Shown here piece after piece: positions 25,235 to 35,506 of a DNA stretch of 64,000 nucleotides. Under the pieces are notes generated by a model. That model was not told where the DNA came from. It made no database searches and worked only from the letters and a program-made list of their open reading frames with translations. The position numbers and the translations under genes were made by a program. Position 1 is the stretch's first letter. Each line of letters begins with the position of its first letter. This DNA is from Lonicera japonica (lineage: Eukaryota; Streptophyta; Magnoliopsida; Dipsacales; Caprifoliaceae): NCBI GenBank assembly GCA_021464415.1, contig JAKCWG010000718.1, forward strand, positions 1 to 64,000, written 5' to 3'.

Positions 25235-26749
25235 GTGTGCTTGAAAGCCAAGGGTAGCAAAACCAAGTGGTTCTTGGATAGTGGTTGCTCAAAGCACATG
25301 ACGGGAGACAAGAACAACTTCTTAAGTCTAATTCCCAAGCGAGGAGGGAATGTGACTTTCGGGGACAACGCCAAGGGCAAAATCATCGGTATAGGTAAGG
25401 TTGGTAAGCATTCTACATGCATTGATAATGTTCTATTAGTTGATGGTTTGAAGCATAATTTACTTAGTATTAGTCAATTATGTGATAAGTCCGATCGTTG
25501 CATTGTTAAGAATGTTAATGATGATTCCATTTTACTTGTTGCATATAGAACTAACAATGTGTATACTCTTGAGCTTGATAATTTATCACAACAAGATGTT
25601 AAATGCTTATTCGCTATAAATGATTTATCTTGGTTATGGCATAGGAGACTAGGACATGCTAATATGGATTTAATTCATGTTTTGTCTAAGAAAGAGCTTG
25701 TTAAAGGATTGCCTAAAACCAAATTTGTTAAAGATAAAATTTGTGATGCATGTCAACTTGGTAAACAACACAAATCATCGTTCAAGTCTAAAAAGGATAT
25801 TACTACATCTAGACCACTTGATATGTTGCATCTTGATTTGTTTGGTCCTATTTCGGTTGCTAGTCTAGGTGGCAAATTGTACAATCTTGTTATTGTTGAT
25901 GATTACACTAGACTCACTTGGGTGTTCTTTCTCACCCACAAAAGTGAAACTCCACATGTCTTTGCTAAATTTTGTAGAAAAGTTCAAAATGAAAAAGGTG
26001 TCTCTATTGTGCATGTTCGTAGTGATAGAGGTAGAGAATTTGACAATGTTGATATTGAGAACTTTTGTGATGAGCATGGTATTGATCATAATTTTTCGGC
26101 ACCTAGAACTCCTCAACAAAATGGTGTTGTTGAGAGGAAAAATAGATCTCTTCAAGAGATGTGTAGGACTATGCTTAATGAACATTCTTTACCGGAGTAT
26201 TTGTGGGCGGAAGCCGTTAACACCGCATGCTATGTGATTAATCATACTATCATTCATAAAAAGTTAGATAAGACACCTTATGAGTTATGGAATGACAAGA
26301 AACCAAATATTGCATATTTTAAGGTTTTTGGTTGCAAATGTTTTATTTTGAATGATCGTGATCACTTAGGTAAATTTGATGTTAAATCCGATGAAGGAAT
26401 TTTTCTTGGGTATGCCACTAATAGTAAAGCATATAGAGTTTATAACAAAAAAAAGTTTAGTTGTCCAAGAGTCTATACATGTTGTATTTGATGAGTCAAA
26501 TCCTTTCTCACCCATAGTACATTCCAATGATGATGTTGAAATTATTCAAAAGATCTCGGATATTCAAATTAATGATACATCTAAGGAAGAAACATCGAGT
26601 GCTCAAGCTCCTCCTAAGGAGTTAGAAAACAAAACCGAGCAAGACTCGAATGATTTGCCTAGGAGTTGGAAATTTGTGTCCAACCATCATATTGATCAAA
26701 TTCTTAGAGAGCCATCTAGTTAAGTTATGACTAGATCTTCCTTAAAAAA
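25235..26749 (+). pseudogene. pol: Copia pol, 5' part (protease, integrase), frameshifted
   Basis: It begins with the aspartic protease box FLDSGCSKHMTG, followed by the GAG-pre-integrase HRRLGHANM motif, the integrase zinc motif CDACQLGKQH, and a catalytic core with LDLFGPI, VRSDRGREF and an NGVVERKNRSLQEM glutamate. A one-base shift occurs in an A8 run near 26446-26453, after which the frame continues to a TAA at 26721. The solo LTR at 26750 then cuts the gene before the reverse transcriptase. The start is set right after the TAG that separates it from gag. Confidence 0.9.
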
Positions 26750-29329
26750 TGTGACGCTCCGAAATCCCGTTCAGAGGATTTCACCTCCGGGACCCGGTTA
26801 GCCACGGAGTCGTACGCGACGACGGGTGATCAGGTGTAAAACGTAGAATTTATATAGTTGAGATATCGATTAAAGCCATACATTTTGGAAAATTTTGGCA
26901 TGTGGAGTTTGTACTTTCAATAAAACCATTTCCTGTCAAACCAACACAAGTTTAGCTAAAATAATATCTCCACATCTATCAATTCCTTATTATATAAAAA
27001 TTCACCTCGGGTACACAGCAATGCCTCTATTGAGGTCTCAATCTCATAATAACTTGACATCAATATAAATACATAACAATACAATATACATATCCAGTTT
27101 ATTAACTAAAGAATTAGTACACAAGTCGTTTCCCAACGACTTAGGTGACCAAAGTCCATCAGAGCTATCTAGACTTGCACTCGTACCATTCCCACGAACA
27201 CCTGCAACACTGGTTTGGAAAATGGGAGTGAGCCAAACGGGCTCAGTGGGAACTATAAGGGTTGTATAAGAAAATAAGTTGGAAATCATGCATGCCATGC
27301 CATGTATTATAATGAAAATAGTTTATGTGCTGCTTCTCAGTAATAAGTCACATTTCTCTTTGTATATACAAATATAAATACATATACACATGTGAAGCAG
27401 CTAATGCAGGGAAACCTTTCGTGAAATGTACATATAATGCCCCCAACCCAAAGTACAAGAAAAGCAATGTACGTATACATACACATCATCGTACTACATA
27501 AGCCACAACACCGCGACTAGATTTATCACATCAATCATATATATCAACTCACGTCTAGGATTTTCATAAATCTACTGTACAGAGATAGCCGGCAACTCGG
27601 TTTCTTCTGCCCAAGGCAGGGACCACCTACCAGGTCCACCTAGACGCTACCTCACGCAGCCACACAGGCATACGCTACCTCACGCAGCCACACAGGCATA
27701 CGCTACCTCACGCTGCCATAAAGGCGCACGCTACAATAATACTCACGTAGCCACCAAGGCTATACGCTACCGGTAATCACCATCTATCTAGTACGAACGG
27801 TGTGGCCATCCGATATGAAATCACATAAATCATCTCATCAAATCAATGAAATCACAAGAATATAGAATCGAACATATATACATATGAATATACATGCATT
27901 CCATATGTATTCGTAAAACTTGTATATATGTATATATCCATAGTGTAAAACATGTAGTGGTATTGTTGAGATTTAACAAGATCTGCCAAGTCCGTCAGTT
28001 AAGAAAGGAAACCATAAAAATCCTTAATTTGGGAGGTTTCATAACTTTCATCAAATTGGCCCCAAGCCAAGTCTAATATAATCAAATAGTGTATACGAGT
28101 TCCCAATTAGCCTCCCAATATGATTTAAAGACTTCATTCATTCAAAACATATTTATGTATTTGACCAGCATACTTACGGACCGGCTACGTAAGTAGAAAA
28201 TCTCATAAATGTAGTTCATAGCTTAAAATACAACCACAATACCACTAATATATGTAACTTTGTCCGAAATATGCTTTTAAAACCATGTATCGCATTATAT
28301 ATATGCGTAGTAGTGTATACTGTACACTATCGTATCCGTACATAAGGGTTTTGTGCCAATCTTACCAAAAACAGTATAGAAATTGGGGCTTTTTGTATAA
28401 AATAGCTACTGATGTCATATATGATTCAAATCCATCAAAATTATCCAAAGAAATTAACCCAAGCCCCATGCATATGCAACTTTGAGTAGAAAACCTAGGT
28501 TTAGTTTGATTTGGTGTAAATATGTTGTAATCACTTGAAAGGAAGTTTAAATACTATTATTCCCACCTTAAGAGGGTCAATCCCTCGAAGTATTGCGGAA
28601 GAATCGAGTCGAAGAGGCGCTATCGCAGAAACCCCCAAATCTCTCCGCAAAACCCTAGAAATGATAAACCAATGGAGGAAGAGGATGAATATGATGATGG
28701 AGGTGATGATGATGTTGATGATTTGGTGGGGGATAATAAGCATAGAGTATACTCACAATATCCCCAAGGATAGCCCCTCAATCTCTCTCTAAGAGCTCTC
28801 CAATGGCTTGGTGAAATGAGGAAGAAAGGAGAAGAAGAAATTTATAAAAAACCTGTCCAGCACGATGGAGTCGACTCCCTACTGTTCATGGAGTCGACTC
28901 CCTAGGCCTGGAGGTGCCCCTTTCAGCTTTTGGTCAATAGCTCGACTTCGCATGCAGTTTTGGGACTCAAGGAGTTGGAATTGGCTCTCGGCCAAAACAC
29001 GAAAGTTGTAGAGGGAATTGAAATGAAGACGTGTCCGAAAACGGGGACTCATTTGGAGTTTGGATGAGGAAGTTATGGTCATCCAAAGTTGGGTAAAAAT
29101 AACTTATCGCGTAGGATCGAAACTTGTGATTTTCGACCCGATTTTCGTCCGAGCCACCCGAAACAACTTATAGTCATTATAACACACTTAAATATATTAA
29201 TATGACTTGGTGGAGGTTTTCAAACCATTCCAACCTTTACAGAACCCAATTTGGTTACCCGGAGCCAAATTCAGCCTTATACGCGATATGGGCCGCGATT
29301 TGCAAGCGATAAGGAAACCGGGTGTTACA
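26750..29329 (-). repeat. Gypsy solo LTR nested in copia pol, TSD AAAAA
   Basis: Reading minus it starts TGTAACACCCGG and ends GGAGCGTCACA. The A-run duplication (26745-26749 and 29330-29334) and the continuity of the copia reading frame across the insertion show a clean solo LTR. It carries the shared LTR block near 28960-29075, a 28-bp tandem array at 27644-27771 and two GGAGTCGACTCC palindromes (28867-28878 and 28890-28901). Small ORFs within are not genes. Confidence 0.92.
27644..27771. repeat. 28-bp tandem repeat, about 4.5 copies, inside LTR
   Basis: ACGCTAC recurs at 27644, 27672, 27700, 27728 and 27764. The first two units are identical (ACGCTACCTCACGCAGCC core), and later ones drift. 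Confidence 0.9.
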
Positions 29330-29334
29330 AAAAA

Positions 29335-30901
29335 TGTATGCAATAATGTGGCATTTGTTTCTCAATATGAGCCTAAGAACATTATTGAAGCCGAACAAGA
29401 TGAATCTTGGATGATGGCTATGCAAGAAGAGATCAATCAATTTGAGAGAAACAAAGTGTGGACACTTGTTCCCAAACCTAGTGATCAAACCATTATAGGT
29501 ACTAAATGGGTATTTCGTAACAAAAAGGATGAAAGTGGTGTAATTGTTAGAAATAAAGCTAGACTTGTTGCCCAAGGATACAATCAAGAGGAGGGCATTG
29601 ATTATGAAGAAACATATGCACCCGTAGCTCGTTTAGAAGCCATTCGCATGCTACTTGCCTATTCATGTTTTAAGAATTTTAAATTATATCAAATGGATGT
29701 GAAAAGTGCTTTCTTGAATGGTTTTATTGAAGATGAAGTTTATGTGAAACAACCTCCCAGTTTTGAAAATCATGTTTATCCGGATTATGTGTTTAAATTA
29801 TCGAAAGCATTATATGGTTTAAAACAAGCACCTAGAGCATGGTATGATAGACTTAGCTCATATTTTATTAACAATGGTTTTATTATAGGTAAAATTGATA
29901 CTACCTTATTTATCAAAAATCATGACAATGACATGCTACTTGTACAAATCTATGTTGATGATATTATATTTGGTTCTTCTAACGAAAATCTTTGTAAGGA
30001 CTTTTCCACATGTATGCAAAAGGAATTCGAAATGAGCATGATGGGAGAGATGAACTACTTCCTGGGATTACAAGTGAAGCAATGCAAAGAAGGTATCTTC
30101 ATTAATCAAGAGAATTATGTGAAGGAGCTCTTGAAGAAATTCGACATGGAAGGTGCCAAATCCATGAGCACTCCTATGAGTTCTACTTTGAAGCTCGACA
30201 AAGACGAAATCGGTAAGAGCGTAGACATCAAGAAATATCGAGGTATGATCGGTAGTCTATTATATTTGACGGCCTCTAGGCCGGATATTATGTTTAGTGT
30301 ATGTCTTTGTGCACGATTCCAAGCGGATCCTAAAGAGTCACATTTACTTGCCGTAAAACGGATTTTCCGTTATCTTTCCGGTACTGGTTCCTTGGGTTTA
30401 TGGTACCCAAGAGAGAACTCGTTTGACTTGATTAGTTATTCCGATGCGGATTTTGCTGGTTGCAAAATCGATAGGAAAAGCACTAGTGGCACTTGTCGTT
30501 TCTTAGGACACGCACTAGTATCTTGGTCAAGCAAGAAACAAAACTCGGTGGCCCTCTCAACGGCCGAAGCTGAATATGTGGCGGCCGGAAGTTGTTGTGC
30601 TCAAACTTTATACATTAAACAACAACTAGAAGACTTTGGATTAAGTCTTAGCCACATTCCCATTAAATGTGACAACACAAGTGCTATTAGCTTGACCAAG
30701 AACCCCATACAACACTCACGTACTAAGTACATTGAGATAAGATATTATTTTATCCGTGATCATGTGCAAAAAGGTGATGTTGATATTGAATTCGTTGGCA
30801 CCGAATCGCAACTTGCGGATATTTTCACTAAACCACTTCCCGATGATCGCTTTAGCAATATTCGACGCGAAATTGGTATGACTAGAGCATGTGATATCTA
30901 G
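29335..30901 (+). CDS. pol: Copia pol, 3' part (reverse transcriptase and RNase H)
   Basis: This segment encodes the copia RT and RNase H. RVT_2-type start DESWMMAMQEEINQF, then GTKWVFRNK, KARLVAQGYNQEEGIDY, YQMDVKSAFLNG, LYGLKQAPRAWYD and the catalytic YVDDIIFGS. RNase H has DADFAGC, STSGTCRFLG and WSSKKQNSVALSTAEAEYVA, and the frame ends with the usual LADIFTKPLP region and TAG at 30899. The frame is open throughout. It is only a gene part, because the solo LTR separates it from the protease/integrase half and no start codon of its own is expected. The upstream ATG at 29207 lies in the LTR and is not a real start. Confidence 0.92.
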
Positions 30902-31638
30902 TTGACCAAAATTTTCATGTATATTGATCATTAATGCTTGTCTCTAAAGCATACAAAAATTATGTATTTATTTGATTTAAGTATGAAGTATGTATTTGTG
31001 TACCTAATGCTTCTATTACATTTTATTTGATGTACTAATATCATTCTTGTAGCAAAAATGTTGTAAAGTTGCTCATTCTAGGTGATCATGGCTTAAAATG
31101 CTGCATTCTACAAAATCATGGCAGAATAGGTGGCCAGTCGACTGATCAGGAACCATCAGTCGACTGAAGGAGGTTCATCAGTTGACTGAGCAGTGCTGGA
31201 CAACAGTTACACTATATCATTCTATTTCCCCTGTTTTCCCTTCATTTCTCTCTTCTCCATTTCGAGAAAACTCACACCAAACTCATCCCAAACCCTCATA
31301 AACATCATCTATTCTCTATTTTAATCATTTAAACTCCATCTAAACCAAAAATCTTTCACTTCCTACATCAAATCACACATTAATCTCATCTATTTCATCT
31401 CAAAATCTCTCAAACCCATCTCAACCTATCTCAAACCCTAACCCTAGCCACCATTATCAATTTTCATCTCAAAACTCTATCTTACACCAAATTTCTTTAC
31501 CAAAACTTATCTTACTACTCCATCTAACCTATTTCCCACATATTCCCTTTAATCACACAAATTTTCACCCCAAAATTATCAAATCTCCTAAGAACCCTAA
31601 TTTTTCAAAACCTACTTCTTTCACCAATCTCCATAGTT
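30902..31638 (+). promoter_or_regulatory. Spacer between pol and third ORF with palindrome array
   Basis: Non-coding, rich in C and A near its 3' end. At 31134-31191 it holds three copies of the CAGTCGACTGA-type motif that otherwise marks the LTR promoter of this family. ACTATATC at 31211-31218 is a weak TATA-like match. A role as internal promoter for the next ORF is inference. Confidence 0.45.
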
Positions 31639-32955
31639 ATGTCTCAACCATCTCGCTCCCGTCGCCCACGAAAGAGCATACCATAAGTAGGTTCATCATC
31701 GGCACAACCACCTCAAGCTCCACTACCGCCTTTGTTCATCTCCAATGAAGCCGAAGCAAATTTCAACAACGACTATTCAACACGGGCTATCGTCGAAGGT
31801 AAACAATTCAACTTTCAATTATTCGCTTCAAATGGTTTGAATGTTGCTGGATTGTTTCAAAATCAAGGAATCATAGATTTTTTGAACATCCGTGAAAATG
31901 TGTACCCACGGCTTATACGGCTATTCTATGCAAACCTACACCATCTGGTTCTTGACAATGGGCGTCCCAACAAAGCCCGTCTTGTTACACTTTTGAATGG
32001 GCAACGAATTAGTTTTAACAAAGCCGAATTAGCCAAAATATTCGGATTCCCCGTTGATAATGTAACGGAAGTCCCATCCAACTTTGGGGATCTTCTCGGT
32101 TTTAATAAGAATGCTGCAAAAGGAATCATACTCAAGCGTAGATTTCGCAATACGCAAGGAGAAATCAAGGCCTCAATGCTTAAACTCGATGCCCGTCTCA
32201 TTCATTCAATCCTTGGGTACTCAATCATTCCAAGGCGTGGTAGTCGTGCCGCACTCAATGCCTTGGAGCTATTCCTGGTATGGGCGATAGTAATGGGACA
32301 CCGATTGGACTTTGCTAGCCTTATGTTCCATCATCTTCTTGAGATCACTAATCGAAAAAGGCAAGGGTTGGTCTATGGAATGGCCCTCACTCAACTGTTC
32401 AAATTTTACAATATCCGACTCGAAGATGAAGTCAATGTTATCATTCCCACAAGTGAGGAGACTTATAGCGCCAAGGTGATTCGGTTGATGAAATACAACT
32501 TGGTATACGAACAATGGACTCCCATTGATCCTAGAGATAGAGATGAAAGTGGTGATGAAAACGATGGCTCATCCGAAGAAGTGGGTGAAGAAGAAGAAGA
32601 AGTAGGAGGAGAAAGTTCCGAACTCCCTGAAACCACTACCTCTCAAGGCCGTAGCCAATCCTTAAATGCCGCCTTGCTTCAAGCAATCCAAGGGTTATCG
32701 GGTCAAGTTCAAGCTCTATCGACCAACATGACGAACTGATTCAATCGAATTGAAGATCGACAAAGAGCTCATGAAGAAGCCTTTCTTCGCTACCATCTGG
32801 AGCATGTCTTTCCGGTTTGGAACCCGTATCAAGTTGATCAAGGTTGGGGTCAATGGCCACAAGACCCACAAGAATATTCATTGGGTTCTCTCCTTTTTGT
32901 TGATAACAAAGGGGGAGAAATAAGTGTGTTAGAGTGCTTGGTACACACTCTTTGA
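31639..32955 (+). pseudogene. Third ORF of SIRE-like copia element ('envelope-like'/plant transposon protein)
   Basis: A 439-codon frame from ATG 31639 to TGA 32953, with stops at 31684-31686 (TAA) and 32737-32739 (TGA). It starts Arg/Ser-rich (SRSRRPRKS), has a globular part (KARLVTLLNGQRISFNKAEL, then AKIFGFPVD), a very acidic segment near 32540-32620 (EEVGEEEEEVGG) and a Gln/Leu-rich helical end. I see no signal peptide or clear membrane anchor, so the literature label 'envelope-like' does not describe what is visible. The globular part resembles the 'putative plant transposon protein' family found in SIRE elements. Both stops differ by one C-to-T change from a sense codon. Confidence 0.75.
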
Positions 32956-33240
32956 GTTTTATTAGTTTAATTATAAACTCCTTTAAGTTTTAAGTTCTTT
33001 TATGTTTGGTTTTTCCATAAACTTCTAAGGTTTATCATTCCTAGTTTTAAATTGTGCCTAACTGTAAGTATTTGGTATAAACTTAATTTGAAGTTTCTTT
33101 ATTATGATCTGTATATTTACTTATGCATGCTTGCTTTATTCCTTATTCTTTTCAACGCATAGTTTGAGGGGGAGTTTTCCCGTTGAGAAAACTCAACTAA
33201 TGATCTTAATCGTAAACACACATTAATTTATTGTCATCAT

Positions 33241-33255
33241 AAAAAAGTGGGAGAT
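33241..33255 (+). other. Polypurine tract of copia element
   Basis: AAAAAAGTGGGAGAT lies immediately before the 3' LTR start TGTTGACTTG. Confidence 0.85.
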
Positions 33256-34639
33256 TGTTGACTTGAAAGTCATTAATCTTGTTTTGATAATAACAATAAA
33301 CTTAATCTTGTGTAATTTAACTTAGTTGATGTTTTAAGTTATAGCCACAATAAAATTGATCACGCGTGGACTTAACCGAAAAGCCAGAATCAAGATCATT
33401 CATCTACAAAGCATTGCAATCAAAGTTTTACATCTCACACAACTCTTGTCAACACACCTTCAATGGCATCTCTATGAAGTACAAAAAGCCAAGGAAGAAT
33501 AGAATCGAAGATACAAACGAAACTCTCGAAGATTCATTGGTGTTCATAATTAAGTGAGTGCTTAGATTTTATGTAAAAGATATCATTGTCTCATAAAATG
33601 ATTTAACCTTGACAAGATTGATCAAAACTAGTTTTATCCTTGAAAACGTATTTTTACCGAAAACTAGTCATCTTGAAAAATTCACTATAAATTTTTATGA
33701 ATGAATTTTGTTACAAAAACAATGATAGAAGTCTTAGAAAATCAATTTTAAACATCCCCTATCCTCAAAATTGATTTTTGAGTTAATTTGCAAAAGTGTG
33801 AAAAATGGGATTTTTGGTCAATCTGGCAGTAGACCAGAGGAGACCATCAGTCGACTGATGAGCTTTGCTCAGTCGACTGATGGCCACTCAGTCGACTGAT
33901 GGCCCAGAAACTAGCCGTTGGAGTTCTGATTTTTTACCATTTTTGGTACCAAACTTTTACCAACTCCCTCCAAATGGCCATATGGTGTCTTAGACTATAT
34001 ATACACCATCTAAGACTTATTTAAACACTCTTGAATCATTCCTACACTATTCTATTCATCTACATTCAATATTCAAAGATTCAAGAACATTTCTTTTGAT
34101 CAATCATCTTTATTTTGAGTGATATTTTATTGATCAAATTTGATATCTCTTAGTGTGAGCTTAAGTTGTAATCTTCATACACTATTGAGCTATTGTACAT
34201 TGGTGTTAGTCACTAAATCATTTCTTTCAAACATTAAGAGAGGTTTATCTCTTAGGATAGCAAGAGTGAATTCTTGTGTGAGTATTGAGAGAGATTCAAT
34301 ACTTGTAAGAGTGTGTGAGAAGAATACACTTGTAGAGGTTTGATCTTCACCCGGAAGGAGATCGGTTATAGTGGAATTTCTCGGGGTACTAACCGAGCGC
34401 GGAGTAGGGGCTAACAGCCGAACCGTGTGGACAAAAAGTCTTCGACTTTGATCGGTTCAATCTTTCTAACTCTTGAACTCTTATATTGTGTTACTTGCAC
34501 CTTGTGATTGGAATTATCCTTGTTTATTGTTTGCTTGATTGACATAGACATCGAATATTTTTAAATTGATTTTAAAAATCTCATTAAGTTTTAAAAATCC
34601 TATTCACCCCCCCCCCTCTAGTGTATTTTCCGACCTACA
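33256..34639 (+). repeat. 3' LTR of the copia element
   Basis: 1384 bp and close to the 5' LTR throughout. Differences include a short deletion near 33590 and one extra 20-bp TCGACTGATGG unit. It has three palindrome copies (33845-33903) and a TATATATA box at 33996-34003. Confidence 0.93.
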
Positions 34640-34644
34640 ATATA

Positions 34645-35501
34645 TATAACTCACTTGATATTTACTATTTTCGTAAGTCATGCTATTTTGAGTTCGAATA
34701 GGCATTAATGGTCCATGGTGTTGACTTTGTCTTGGTGGTTACACACCCTGGTCCACGTAGAGGGACCTTGCTACATTAGCAGCATACTCTACGGTCCAGA
34801 TAGGGGGACCCTGGGAGGTTGTCACATGGGACTTAGCCTTGGGGTCTTATATTGCGATCGTTGTACACAGTTGAAAAAATCCTAAATGTTGGATATGAGA
34901 TAAACGGATATGAGATGGACATATATGTGATAGAGGGATGTGAGATTATGATTAAAAGATTGATGCCTATAATTACTTTATGGTTCTACTTACCGATGAT
35001 ATTATTTTACTATCATACCTATGGTTAATATTTTTATTGGTAATTTGAATATATAAGTTTCCTATTTCGGGATGGGATAGCATTTGGTGTGCATCGCACA
35101 AAACATAGTTTTCATCATATTTTATAGATAGTATTTATATATATTTGTGTGTGTTCGTGTGTGTATAAACGGTATAAGCATATAAACACGGTTCAAATTA
35201 CTTTAATTACTATACCGCATGTGTCTTCCAATATGTATTTTCTTACACACAAACCTTATGGTTCCCAATGAGCTCGTGTTTGACTCACTCCCATTTTCCA
35301 AACTAGTTTTCTAGGTACTTTTTCGGGGACGGCATGAATATGGAGTCTAGAGGCCTGTCATATTTATTTATCTTTCTTTAGTCTTTTCAGTTATAATTGA
35401 TCAATCGCATGACTAAATTGTTGTTATCTCAAAATCAATCCAGATTTCATATTTTAAACCTGTTTTCAAAACCTAAGGCGTGGAATGAGCTATAACCATA
35501 T
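34645..35501 (+). repeat. Gypsy LTR, right part (continues 20613-22070)
   Basis: Resumes after the copia TSD. It holds the GAGCTCGTGTTTGACTCACT-like R-region block (35270-35290) common to the gypsy LTRs here. The end is uncertain: CAAAA at 35502-35506 equals the five bases before 20613, but the LTR terminus before it is not a clean CA. Confidence 0.5.
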
Positions 35502-35506
35502 CAAAA

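Larger units (their letters stand above)
22071..34639 (+). mobile_element. Complete Ty1/copia element, SIRE-like, with nested gypsy LTR
   Basis: Two LTRs (22071-23444 and 33256-34639) flank a primer-binding site, gag, pol and an extra 3' ORF. The 5-bp TSD ATATA is present at 22066-22070 and 34640-34644. Domain order protease-integrase-RT-RNase H is copia type. The coiled-coil-rich gag and the third ORF between pol and the 3' LTR are typical of the SIRE/Maximus lineage. Without the nested 2.58-kb LTR the element is about 10 kb. Gag, pol and the third ORF all carry stops or frameshifts, so this copy cannot act on its own. Confidence 0.93.

Noticed and set aside
27644..27771. CRISPR-like array
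   Set aside because: Direct tandem repeats without unique spacers, in a plant LTR.
29207..29334. ATG at 29207 as the true start of the RT ORF
   Set aside because: This codon lies in the nested solo LTR; the RT frame belongs to the interrupted copia pol.
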